7,129 nucleotides of DNA from Bacillota bacterium (GCA_030705725.1 JAUZPW010000069.1:1-7129); one strand, 5' to 3'. Positions 1-5,657 are shown, counted from the stretch's first letter. The notes: generated by a model not told the origin, from the letters alone. Program-made: numbers and translations.

Positions 1-851
1 AGCACGGTGCCTAGCGGCAGCAGGGATATATACTGTATAAGATGCAGGGGCAGGCTGACGGCAAGCGCCCTCGCGCTGTCCACTCCGAGCCCTGAAAGCC
101 CTAAAACCGTGCTGTACTCAAAAAATCCTATAGCGCCGGGCGACGCAGGTATAAAATTTATAATATTGGTCGCCGCAAACACTGTAAGCGCCATTCTTAC
201 GGAGAAAAGACCGAAAAAATTCATGCCCATAATCCCGAGCCAGGTCGATAAAAGCAGCAAAATCCACGAAAGTACTACCCAAACCATCATTTTAAGCGTA
301 CCGGCGTTAAGATACTCCCTAACGTATTCGCGAATTTTTTTTATAAATATAACGGCTGCCGCAAAAGCCGCGGCGGCGGCGACGCAAATAAAGCAAAGCA
401 GCCACAGTGCTTTTAAGAGCACTGAGTTTCTGAATCCGGCAAAAGGCACCGATAATACCGAAATAATCATAATGGCGATAAAGTCGGCCGCGGCGGCGAT
501 AAGCAGCAGGTTGGTCCTGCGTACGGCACTGTAATCTTTCGGAAAAAATACCGCCCTTAGCCCCTCTCCCGCGTGAAGCGGCAAAACCATATTGAGCGCA
601 TGCCCGATGCCTACGATTTCAAAAGCCGTCAGACGGTCTATATTCCGGTCTATACCGCGGGTAAAGGCCAAACCCCTTATATAATTGGCGAAAATATACA
701 CAATGACCGAAGCCGCCATAAAGCTCCAGTTTATATGTTCGTGCATAATAGCGCCGGTGCCTAAGCCTCTCAGCGCTTTCACAGAGTAGTAGATTACAGC
801 GGCGTTGATAGCGACGCCGAAAGCGATCTTGATTTTTGTTTTTGTCGGCAT
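1..851 (-). CDS. Flippase-like / lysylphosphatidylglycerol synthase transmembrane family protein (C-terminus beyond window)
   Basis: Open minus-strand frame from ATG at 851 to the left edge, 283 codons with no stop; the end lies outside the window. The start has a GGAG site (857-860) five bases upstream. The protein is mostly hydrophobic, with likely membrane segments near residues 8-25, 43-60, 76-92, 115-136, 147-170, 188-210 and 220-236. Family hallmarks are GEGLRAVFFPK (95-105) and the conserved signature NFIPASPGAIGFFE (232-245), typical of UPF0104/LPG_synthase_TM proteins. These are known as the membrane half of MprF (lipid flipping) or as stand-alone proteins of about 300-340 residues, so perhaps 40-60 residues are missing. 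No cytoplasmic aminoacyl-transferase domain is visible at the amino end; whether one follows the carboxy end cannot be seen. Substrate is unknown; a polyprenyl- or phospholipid-handling role is an inference. Confidence 0.85.
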   Translation of the reverse strand, partial: MPTKTKIKIAFGVAINAAVIYYSVKALRGLGTGAIMHEHINWSFMAASVIVYIFANYIRGLAFTRGIDRNIDRLTAFEIVGIGHALNMVLPLHAGEGLRAVFFPKDYSAVRRTNLLLIAAAADFIAIMIISVLSVPFAGFRNSVLLKALWLLCFICVAAAAAFAAAVIFIKKIREYVREYLNAGTLKMMVWVVLSWILLLLSTWLGIMGMNFFGLFSVRMALTVFAATNIINFIPASPGAIGFFEYSTVLGLSGLGVDSARALAVSLPLHLIQYISLLPLGTV

Positions 852-875
852 AATTTCTCCGCTTATTTTTTGTTT

Positions 876-905
876 ATTATACCACATAAACCGTGCAATA
901 AATTC
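876..905 (-). promoter_or_regulatory. Promoter of the flippase-like gene (extended -10)
   Basis: On the minus strand TATAAT lies at 881-876 and is preceded by TGG, giving an extended -10 (TGnTATAAT). No good -35 hexamer sits 16-18 bases upstream; that region is occupied by an AT-rich palindrome (894-916). Predicted transcription start is about 869, some 18 bases before the ATG. Confidence 0.6.
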
Positions 906-916
906 AATTTATTGCA
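894..916. promoter_or_regulatory. Perfect 23-bp palindrome over the -35 region, candidate operator
   Basis: The arms TGCAATAAATT and AATTTATTGCA are exact reverse complements around a single central base at 905. The site covers where the -35 box of the extended -10 promoter at 876-881 should be. It has no U-run on either side, so it is a poor terminator; a dimeric repressor or activator site is more likely. The flanks CCG (891-893) and CGG (919-921) extend the symmetry imperfectly. The binding protein is unknown. Confidence 0.55.
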
Positions 917-1013
917 TACGGCTTAAAAGATGTGTCCTCCGTCGGCACATGTCCGCCTTCGGACTTTATTTAAAAATCACGTAGCAACGGCCTTCTAACT
1001 ATTCGCGGGATAC

Positions 1014-1056
1014 TTTTTCAGCATGCAGAAAAGGAGCGGTTTCCCGCTCCCTTCTG
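1014..1056. repeat. Short copy of the TTTTTCAGCAT...GGAGCGG hairpin unit
   Basis: Begins TTTTTCAGCAT (1014-1024) and ends in the hairpin GGAGCGG/CCGCTCC (1033-1039 with 1044-1050) with loop TTTC, extended by CAGAA/TTCTG (1026-1030 with 1052-1056). The same start (TTTTTCAGCAT at 1082-1092) and the same final hairpin (1302-1319) bracket the larger block downstream, so this looks like the same unit without the roughly 200-base interior. On the minus strand the loop reads GAAA, a stable tetraloop. Confidence 0.6.
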
Positions 1057-1081
1057 ACTGCAGATAAACTTTGTTTATGTT

Positions 1082-1327
1082 TTTTTCAGCATCCTGCGCC
1101 TGCAGGCACGTTTTGAAAAACTTGCTTTGCGCGAACGAAGAGAGTGTGAACAAGTTTTGCAAAACTTAAATTTCGTCTTTTTCGGCGACATGCGCGTCGA
1201 AAAAGACACACTGTCAAGCCTGTTATGCAGGCTCTAAGCACTTTAGTCTCAAAACGAACCTGTTCGTTTTGAAGCGTGAAGGCTTTGTCTTCACGCTGAA
1301 AGGAGCGGTTTCCCGCTCCTTTTATTT
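1082..1327. repeat. Hairpin-tiled block (mosaic of inverted repeats)
   Basis: Almost the whole block is consecutive inverted repeats: CCTGC/GCAGG (1093-1106); GTTTTGAAAAACTTG with CAAGTTTTGCAAAAC (1110-1124 with 1151-1165, one mismatch); AAGTTTTGCAAAACTT (1152-1167); GTCTTTTTCG/CGAAAAAGAC (1175-1184 with 1198-1207); AGCCTG/CAGGCT (1217-1233); CTAA/TTAG (1234-1246); an 11-bp perfect arm pair TCAAAACGAAC with a 2-base loop (1249-1272); AGCGTGAAG/CTTCACGCT (1273-1297); and AAAGGAGCGG/CCGCTCCTTT (1299-1322). Several abut with no or few spare bases. This resembles a dispersed intergenic mosaic element rather than a gene; copy number elsewhere in the genome cannot be judged from this window. Confidence 0.65.
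1299..1327. terminator. Probable bidirectional terminator downstream of the acyl-CoA synthetase
   Basis: A 10-bp stem AAAGGAGCGG/CCGCTCCTTT with a 4-base loop (1309-1312). The U-rich tail is better on the plus strand (TTTTATTT, to 1327); on the minus strand, the direction of the synthetase operon, the loop is GAAA and only three U follow before CAGCG. It lies about 30 bases past the synthetase stop. No plus-strand gene reads into it from the left, so the minus direction is the more meaningful one even though its tail is weaker. Confidence 0.5.
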
Positions 1328-1351
1328 GCAATTGAGGCCTCCCGCGGAGGC

Positions 1352-3025
1352 TTAGTCGGGCGTCGTGCTCCGGTTCTTTTCGCCCCGCAGCTCCACCCGT
1401 CTTATCTTTCCGCTGATCGTTTTGGGCAGCTCGTCGACAAATTCGATTATTCTCGGATATTTGTACGGCGCGGTATTCTTTTTAACGTAAACCTGCAGCT
1501 CTTTTACAAGCGCGTCTGAGCCGGTAAAGCCCTTGGCAAGTATGATAGTCGCCTTAACGACCTGTCCTCTTACGGGGTCGGGAACGCCTGTTATAGCGCA
1601 TTCCGCAACGGCCGGATGCTCCATCAGGACGCTCTCTATCTCAAATGGCCCTATACGGTAGCCCGAAGACTTGATAAGATCGTCTGTACGCCCTACATAC
1701 CAGAAATAGCCGTCCTCATCGCACCAGGCGACGTCGCCCGTGTGGTACCAGTTGTCGTGCCATACCGAATCGGTGCGCGCTTTGTCGCGGTAATAGCCGC
1801 CGAACATTCCGGCAGGCTTTCCCTTTTCGGTGCCGATAACGATTTCCCCGGCTACGCCCGCCGGAGCTTCCTTCCCGGTTTCGTCAAAAATTCTTACGGT
1901 ATAACCCGGGGATGGCTTTCCCATTGAGCCCGGCTTCGGCTGCATGCCGACAAGAGTGCAGACAGAAAGCGTAGTTTCCGTCTGGCCGAACCCCTCCATC
2001 AGTTTAAGGCCCGTCGCTCTGTAAAAGACGTTGTAAACCTCCGGGTTAAGCGCCTCGCCCGCGGTCGTGGCATATGTCAGAGACGACAGGTCGAATTTCG
2101 ACAGATCCTCCTGGATAAAAAAACGGTAGATCGTCGGAGGCGCGCAGAACGTTGTTATTCTGTACTTTTCGATCATGTGCAGCACGTCGTGCCCGGAGAA
2201 TTTATCAAAGTCATAGGTAAACACTCCCGCCTCGCAGAGCCATTGTCCGTAAAGCTTTCCCCAGACGGCCTTTCCCCAGCCGGTGTCCGCCACAGTAAAA
2301 TGCAGACCGTCGGGCACTACGTTGTGCCAGTACCTTGCCGTGATGATGTGCCCTATGGGATACGTGAAATCGTGCCACACCATTTTGGGAAGCCCCGACG
2401 TGCCGGAGGTAAAATACATGAGCATTTTATCACCGTTTTTCGTCATGGCGTCGCCTGTGGGCTTAACGAACACGTCCGAGGCGGCGTCGACAAGGCTGTC
2501 AAAGTTGTTCCAGCCTGGTCTTTTGCCGTTTACGATGAATTTCAGCTTAAGCGAGGGCGCCTCTTTTTCCGCCCTGTCGATTGACTCCGCCGTATCGTGG
2601 TCGCTTGTCGCGATAACGGCCTTGACCGAAGCGGCGTTAAAACGGTAAACATAATCGTGCTCGGTGAGCAGATGCGTCGCCGGTATAACGAGCGCGCCGA
2701 TTTTGCAGAGCGCCATCATAGCAGACCAGAACTGCCAGTGGCGCTTGAGCACAAGCATAACCGCGTCGCCCTTTTTGATCCCGGCGTCTCTTAGTACGTT
2801 CGCGGTCTTGTCGGAAAGAAGCTTCATGTCGGCGAAGGTAAACCTTCTCTCCTGTCCCTTGTCGTTGCACCACATCATGGCCGTTTTGCCGGGTTTTTCC
2901 GTTCCCAGCACGTCGACGACGTCGTACGCGAAATTGAAGTCTTCCGTAAGCCTCGGCTCAAGCTTTGTGAGTAACCCGTTTTTATCGAAAACCTCGTTTA
3001 CGAACTTCTCATATAATAAACCCAT
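1352..3025 (-). CDS. Acyl-CoA synthetase (AMP-binding, medium-chain/ACSM-like)
   Basis: A 557-residue, full-length member of the acyl-adenylate-forming family, which activates a carboxylic acid to acyl-AMP and then acyl-CoA with ATP and CoA. Visible motifs: ATP-binding loop YFTSGTSGLPK (204-214), TTAGEAL (320-326), GFGQTET (345-351), YHTGD (427-431) with its conserved Asp, the hinge region GRTDDLIKSSGYRIGPFEIE (445-464), and the carboxy-terminal PKTISGK with catalytic Lys540. Overall shape and the GWGKAVWGK stretch (249-257) resemble the medium-chain/aryl acyl-CoA synthetases rather than acetyl-CoA synthetase. Start: ATG with GGAGGG (3033-3038) seven bases upstream. It lies 16 bases after the stop of the HTH/cupin gene, so both are one operon under the T-box. 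The acid substrate is not readable from sequence; branched-chain or aromatic acids are suggested only by the T-box context. All catalytic residues appear intact. Confidence 0.93.
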   Translation of the reverse strand: MGLLYEKFVNEVFDKNGLLTKLEPRLTEDFNFAYDVVDVLGTEKPGKTAMMWCNDKGQERRFTFADMKLLSDKTANVLRDAGIKKGDAVMLVLKRHWQFWSAMMALCKIGALVIPATHLLTEHDYVYRFNAASVKAVIATSDHDTAESIDRAEKEAPSLKLKFIVNGKRPGWNNFDSLVDAASDVFVKPTGDAMTKNGDKMLMYFTSGTSGLPKMVWHDFTYPIGHIITARYWHNVVPDGLHFTVADTGWGKAVWGKLYGQWLCEAGVFTYDFDKFSGHDVLHMIEKYRITTFCAPPTIYRFFIQEDLSKFDLSSLTYATTAGEALNPEVYNVFYRATGLKLMEGFGQTETTLSVCTLVGMQPKPGSMGKPSPGYTVRIFDETGKEAPAGVAGEIVIGTEKGKPAGMFGGYYRDKARTDSVWHDNWYHTGDVAWCDEDGYFWYVGRTDDLIKSSGYRIGPFEIESVLMEHPAVAECAITGVPDPVRGQVVKATIILAKGFTGSDALVKELQVYVKKNTAPYKYPRIIEFVDELPKTISGKIRRVELRGEKNRSTTPD

Positions 3026-3041
3026 AAAGTGTCCCTCCGTT

Positions 3042-3611
3042 TCAGTCTTTTTTCATAACGACGGCAAGAAAAACGCAGTCTTTGCCGCCGGCCGCCACCA
3101 TTCCGTGCGGGCGTATCGAGTCGTAATAAACGCAGTCGCCCTCGTAAAGCGTTTCCTCATGCCCGTTGTGATAAAACCGGAGGGAGCCGTCAAGGATAAG
3201 ATCCATTTCCTGCCCCTCGTGGCAGGAAAGCGCGACAGGCGCGTTTTCCGCTTCCTCGCTGTATGGCGCAGTCACGATAAAGGGCTCCGCCATTCTGTTT
3301 TTGAACAGGTATGCCATGTTCTGATACTGGAATCCCTCGCGCCGTTTTATGACAAGCCCCTGACCCTTTCTGACAAGCGAATAGCCCGACAGATGCGGCC
3401 CCTCGCCGGTAACAAGGTCCGTTAGATCCACCCCGAAACGGTTCGCGCAGTTAAAAAGAAAAGTAAACGAAAAGTCACGTTCCCCCGCCTCAAAGCTCAG
3501 ATACTCCGCCGCGGTCATCCCGGTAATTTCCGCCATCTCTTCAGGGGAAATTTCAAGGATTTCTCTTAAGGTTTTTATTCTTTCGGCGACTTCCGCAATC
3601 TTAAATTCCAT
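3042..3611 (-). CDS. XRE-family HTH regulator with C-terminal cupin domain
   Basis: 189 residues. An amino-terminal helix-turn-helix of the Cro/CI type covers about 7-68 (AERIKTLREILEISPEEMAEITGM, then the recognition region TAAEYLSFEAGERD), and a small beta-barrel cupin covers about 108-186, with the motif-1 region SCHEGQEMDLILDGSL (129-144) and motif 2 EGDCVYYDSIRPHG (157-170). Such proteins are usually repressors or activators that bind a small ligand or metal in the cupin. Start chosen at ATG 3611 because AAGGAGGAG lies six bases upstream; the open frame extends 38 codons further but that part is the T-box terminator and antiterminator. It precedes the acyl-CoA synthetase by 16 bases, a common pairing, and is inferred to control the operon, probably including itself. 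The cupin ligand, perhaps the acid or its CoA ester, is unknown. Confidence 0.88.
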   Translation of the reverse strand: MEFKIAEVAERIKTLREILEISPEEMAEITGMTAAEYLSFEAGERDFSFTFLFNCANRFGVDLTDLVTGEGPHLSGYSLVRKGQGLVIKRREGFQYQNMAYLFKNRMAEPFIVTAPYSEEAENAPVALSCHEGQEMDLILDGSLRFYHNGHEETLYEGDCVYYDSIRPHGMVAAGGKDCVFLAVVMKKD

Positions 3612-3626
3612 TTCAGACTCCTCCTT

Positions 3627-3886
3627 AATATTTAAAAATAAAAAAACCCATCCCATAAAATGGGACGGGGATAACCCGCGGTACCACCCATATTGACACC
3701 TTAGTGTCCTCTTAAGCTCCAACAAGCTTTTTGCTTTAACGCAGCCATACGTAGCAGCTTAATCAGGCAAAAGCCGTTTCAGCTCTCCACTCCCGGACGA
3801 TATGCGCTTTTGCTTTCGTACCGCCTCGCACCAAAACGGCGGCTCTCTTAAACGCTCTGCAAAAGACAGGTTCCATTCATCGTGTT
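3627..3886 (-). ncRNA. T-box riboswitch leader (probable tRNA-Ile specificity)
   Basis: Read on the minus strand. The T-box core GGGTGGTACCGCGG is at 3689-3676. The antiterminator is AUGGG, bulge UGGUACC, GCGGG, loop, CCCGU, CCCAU (3691-3660). Stem III is GACAC/GTGTC (3708-3695). In Stem I the AGAGAG element (3848-3843) is followed by helix CCGCC/GGCGG capped by a loop containing GGTGCGA, then UA; GATGA lies near the 5' end. A helix CTTTTGC/GCAAAAG places the specifier loop at about CGCATATCG; AUC (3801-3799) followed by G is the best-spaced triplet, with UAU or AUA as one- and two-base shifts. The UGGU bulge pairs with ACCA, so the tRNA has discriminator A, consistent with Ile (or Tyr) and against Ser, Gly, Cys, Trp or His. 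The presence of a T-box is near certain; the specifier is an inference, because the loop departs from the usual AGUA/GAA pattern. Confidence 0.93.
3634..3669 (-). terminator. T-box-controlled intrinsic terminator
   Basis: On the minus strand, CCCGTCCCAT pairs with ATGGGATGGG (3669-3660 with 3656-3647, one G-U pair) around a 3-base loop, followed by TTTTTTTATTTTT (3646-3634). Its 5' arm also forms the 3' half of the antiterminator, so the two structures are mutually exclusive. The ribosome binding site of the HTH/cupin gene lies about ten bases beyond the U-tract, so the switch decides expression of both operon genes. Confidence 0.92.
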
Positions 3887-3892
3887 TTATAA

Positions 3893-3922
3893 ATTATATG
3901 CCTCAAACGCGCCTGTTGTCAA
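3893..3922 (-). promoter_or_regulatory. Promoter of the T-box / regulator / acyl-CoA synthetase operon
   Basis: Perfect consensus hexamers on the minus strand: TTGACA at 3922-3917 and TATAAT at 3898-3893, spaced 18 bases. Predicted start is near 3886, giving a leader of about 275 bases to the ATG. A strong constitutive promoter fits control by the riboswitch and possibly by the HTH/cupin protein. It begins only 13 bases after the far stop of the interrupted exported-protein frame (3936). Confidence 0.88.
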
Positions 3923-3935
3923 CTAGAAAATAAAG

Positions 3936-4103
3936 CTATCTAAAAAATGCCGGAGCAAACCCTCCGAGACGCCCGCTCTTAAATATTACAAAGCCCGTTT
4001 CGCAGTCAAAATATCCCCCGGCAACGCTCCCGGCTTTGTCCGGGGCTTCTGTTAAAACCGCGCCGATGCGCTCCGTCTCAGTGAGTTCTTCTGCGGTCGG
4101 GAT
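3936..4103 (-). pseudogene. In-frame continuation of the exported protein beyond the TAG
   Basis: Directly after the TAG at 4106-4104 the same frame stays open for 55 codons to a second TAG at 3938-3936. It begins IPTAEELTETERIGAVLTEA and ends with YFDCETGFVIFKSGRLGGFA (31-50) plus five residues. The latter matches the YDxxTGxVxF...FA ending typical of the beta domain seen upstream, so homology appears to run straight across the stop. Codon choice looks like that of the neighbours. Joined, the protein would be about 225 residues. In the family the residue after the Pro is often Tyr, one base from TAG. A nonsense mutation, sequencing error or translational readthrough would each explain this; no start codon or ribosome binding site suggests independent translation. 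Confidence 0.65.
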
Positions 4104-4613
4104 CTATGGCAGATACGCTGTAATAAAGGAACTCGCGCATTCGGCCGGTTTTCCGTCAACCTCGGCAAAAATCTCCGTAACCGTATTCTCGCCGATAATG
4201 TCCAGTACGTTTTTTTGCAGAACACTCCTGTCGTAAATTCTCAGGCCGACAGCGGCGTATTCTCCCCGCCGCCCCTTAAAAAGGCCGTCGGGGACGCACA
4301 GCGTGCCGAGCGGCGTCTTAAGCTCGATTTTAATGCCTTTATCCGTTTTTAAGAACGAAAGAGGCAGATAGAGCAAGTAACAGTCGATGTCCTCGGCAAA
4401 AGGAATGCTTACGTAAATAGTGTCGCCGGTTCTTGAGGCGAGCTCATTTAATAGCCGGCTGCCGAGCCTGACCGACGCCGCCGCCTCCCGCTCGCTCACG
4501 TCGACAATAAGCACGGCCTCCCGGCTTCCGCCGGTCGCCGTGGTCAGCGTGCATGCCGCCGCCTTATTCAGGAAAAAAACCGCCAGAAAAGCGGCAAGTA
4601 TAATACGCTTCAT
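4104..4613 (-). CDS. Exported protein with surface-protein-like beta domain, interrupted by an in-frame TAG
   Basis: 169 residues to a TAG at 4106-4104. ATG at 4613 is preferred (GAGG six bases upstream) over an in-frame TTG four codons earlier. Residues 1-20 form a signal peptide (MKRIILAAFLAVFFLNKAAA) ending before Cys21; AAAC is at best a degenerate lipobox, so a lipoprotein is possible but not clear. The mature part has patterns I recognise from the carboxy-terminal beta domains of clostridial SLH/S-layer-type proteins: DTIYVSIPF (64-72), IELKTPLGTLCVPDGLF (96-112), then VTEIFAEVDGKPAE (145-158). In that family the chain continues through a strand of the type xxLPY and ends in a YDxxTGxVxF motif; here that remainder is found in the same frame after the TAG (see 3936-4103). 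No SLH repeats or enzymatic motif are present. Probably a cell-surface or extracellular protein of unknown role, either truncated or read through. Confidence 0.7.
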   Translation of the reverse strand: MKRIILAAFLAVFFLNKAAACTLTTATGGSREAVLIVDVSEREAAASVRLGSRLLNELASRTGDTIYVSIPFAEDIDCYLLYLPLSFLKTDKGIKIELKTPLGTLCVPDGLFKGRRGEYAAVGLRIYDRSVLQKNVLDIIGENTVTEIFAEVDGKPAECASSFITAYLP

Positions 4614-4642
4614 GCCAAGCCTCAATGGTATATTTTTCCATT

Positions 4643-4671
4643 ATTATACTGCCGCAATATAAAATATTTTA
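4643..4671 (-). promoter_or_regulatory. Possible promoter of the exported-protein gene
   Basis: TATAAT at 4648-4643 on the minus strand, about 30 bases before the ATG, in the 62-base gap after the prephenate dehydrogenase stop. The -35 position (4671-4666, TAAAAT) is weak, and no terminator is seen after prephenate dehydrogenase, so the gene could also be co-transcribed with it. Confidence 0.35.
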
Positions 4672-4675
4672 GCTT

Positions 4676-5527
4676 TTACTGTTGTCCGCCGTAGTCGTCG
4701 ATCTGTTTTTTTAAGTCGCTGCCCTCTTTAAGCAGCGCTTTGAGCCTTGTTTCGTCGTTTTGCGCTATAGCGTCCCTGTACTCGCCCAGATGCTTTATAA
4801 CGGTATCGATTTCAGCCGTAAGCGCGTCCCTGTTAAAAAGAAAAAGCTCGGTCCACATTTCCTCGTTCAGGCGGGCGACCCTTGTAAGATCGCGGTAGCT
4901 GTTGGCGCTGTACCCGTGATGAAGCAGCGCCTCCGGGCTTTTTATATAAGCGTTTGAGACTACGTGAGCGAGCTGCGAGGTAAAGGCGATCATCCTGTCG
5001 TGGTTTTCGGGCGTCGTCATCACAACTTTACCGAAGCCGAGCCTGTAAAAAAATGCGCTTGCCTCGGAAACCGCGCCCTCTCCGGCGCCTTCGGGGGTAA
5101 GGATCATGTTCGCGCCCTGAAAAAGCTCCGGGGTCGAATAGGAATATCCCGAAAATTCTCTCCCGGCCATCGGATGCCCTCCGATAAATATAAGCCCGTT
5201 TTCTCTGCATAACGGGCCCAGCGCCAGGCAGACACAGGACTTTACGCCGCACGTATCGATAACGAGGCACCCTTTTTTAAGTCTCGGTGCGTTCTCCTTC
5301 ATAAACCCGATCGTCTGTCCGGGATAAAGCGCGATAATAAGAATATCGGGCTCACTTAGTGAAAGAAGATCGCCGGCAAAGTCAATGCTTTTTTCGGCCG
5401 TGGCGGCATCGAGGACCGTTTCCGATTTGTCATAACCGATCACGGTGTTTTCCGTATACTTTTTTACCGCCTTCGCCAGTGATCCTCCGATCAGGCCGAG
5501 CCCCACGATACCGATCTTTTTTTTCAT
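4676..5527 (-). CDS. tyrA: Prephenate dehydrogenase
   Basis: 283 residues; oxidative decarboxylation of prephenate to 4-hydroxyphenylpyruvate with NAD in tyrosine synthesis, cytoplasmic. The amino-terminal Rossmann fold has the dinucleotide motif GLGLIGG (9-15) and Asp33 at the end of the second strand (GYDKS), which favours NAD. IDTCGVK (90-96) and the GGHPMAGREFSG stretch (116-127) with the conserved His118 are family hallmarks, followed by the helical dimerisation domain with MIAFTSQLAHVVSNA (179-193) and YRDLTRVA (211-218). Length fits the monofunctional TyrA; there is no chorismate mutase or ACT domain. ATG 5527 is chosen because GGGAGAG lies six bases upstream; a TTG five codons earlier overlaps that site. 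It is transcribed alone or with the exported-protein gene, divergently from tRNA-Arg. No other aromatic-pathway gene is in the window. Confidence 0.93.
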   Translation of the reverse strand: MKKKIGIVGLGLIGGSLAKAVKKYTENTVIGYDKSETVLDAATAEKSIDFAGDLLSLSEPDILIIALYPGQTIGFMKENAPRLKKGCLVIDTCGVKSCVCLALGPLCRENGLIFIGGHPMAGREFSGYSYSTPELFQGANMILTPEGAGEGAVSEASAFFYRLGFGKVVMTTPENHDRMIAFTSQLAHVVSNAYIKSPEALLHHGYSANSYRDLTRVARLNEEMWTELFLFNRDALTAEIDTVIKHLGEYRDAIAQNDETRLKALLKEGSDLKKQIDDYGGQQ

Positions 5528-5565
5528 TCCGCACTCTCCCAAACTGAAATGCGCCTTGTTTTTAT

Positions 5566-5594
5566 ATTATACCAATATCCGCCTTTCCGCACAA
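5566..5594 (-). promoter_or_regulatory. Promoter of tyrA (extended -10)
   Basis: On the minus strand TTGTGC (5594-5589), a 17-base spacer and TATAAT (5571-5566) preceded by TGG, an extended -10. The predicted start near 5559 leaves a leader of about 30 bases, too short for a riboswitch or attenuator. Confidence 0.75.
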
Positions 5595-5628
5595 TCAGAA
5601 CGCGGACATACTTTTTTTAGTTTCTCGC

Positions 5629-5657
5629 TTGCATTTTAATTTCTGCTGTGCTAAACT
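5629..5657 (+). promoter_or_regulatory. Promoter of tRNA-Arg
   Basis: TTGCAT (5629-5634), 17-base spacer, TAAACT (5652-5657); predicted start near 5664, some 14 bases before the mature tRNA. It is divergent from the tyrA promoter with about 35 bases between the -35 boxes. Confidence 0.55.

Larger units (their letters stand above)
852..1351. other. 500-base gene-free region rich in inverted repeats
   Basis: No convincing coding region is seen on either strand between the flippase-like start and the acyl-CoA synthetase stop. From right to left it holds a small hairpin abutting the synthetase stop (1337-1351, GCCTCC/GGAGGC), a hairpin-tiled block (1082-1327), a short related hairpin unit (1014-1056), a 5-bp hairpin followed by TTTATTT (951-971), then the palindrome and promoter of the flippase-like gene. 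The one long open frame (about 1086-1331, minus) runs through the repeats and reads as low-complexity basic/cysteine-rich sequence, so it is not treated as a gene. Confidence 0.7.

Noticed and set aside
7..534. Long plus-strand open frame at the left end
   Set aside because: It is the antisense shadow of the flippase-like gene, whose minus-strand translation carries clear family motifs.
1086..1331. Open frame of 81 codons on the minus strand
   Set aside because: It is composed entirely of the hairpin repeats, has no ribosome binding site and gives a basic, low-complexity sequence with no family resemblance.
2664..3425. Plus-strand open frame of 253 codons
   Set aside because: It lies antisense across the acyl-CoA synthetase start and the HTH/cupin gene and has no recognisable protein features.
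3612..3725. 38-codon amino-terminal extension of the HTH/cupin gene
   Set aside because: It runs through the T-box core, antiterminator and terminator; the ATG at 3611 has an excellent ribosome binding site and a normal family start.
3812..3826. GCA (Ala) or AGC (Ser) as the T-box specifier from the GAAAGCAA stretch
   Set aside because: It lies too close to the distal Stem I helix, leaving no room for the middle helix; Ser also conflicts with the UGGU bulge, since tRNA-Ser has G73.
3936..4106. Genome-wide recoding of TAG or pyrrolysine use
   Set aside because: TAG ends the YbaK-like gene with non-coding sequence beyond it, and no pyl genes or insertion element are seen; only a local event is supported.
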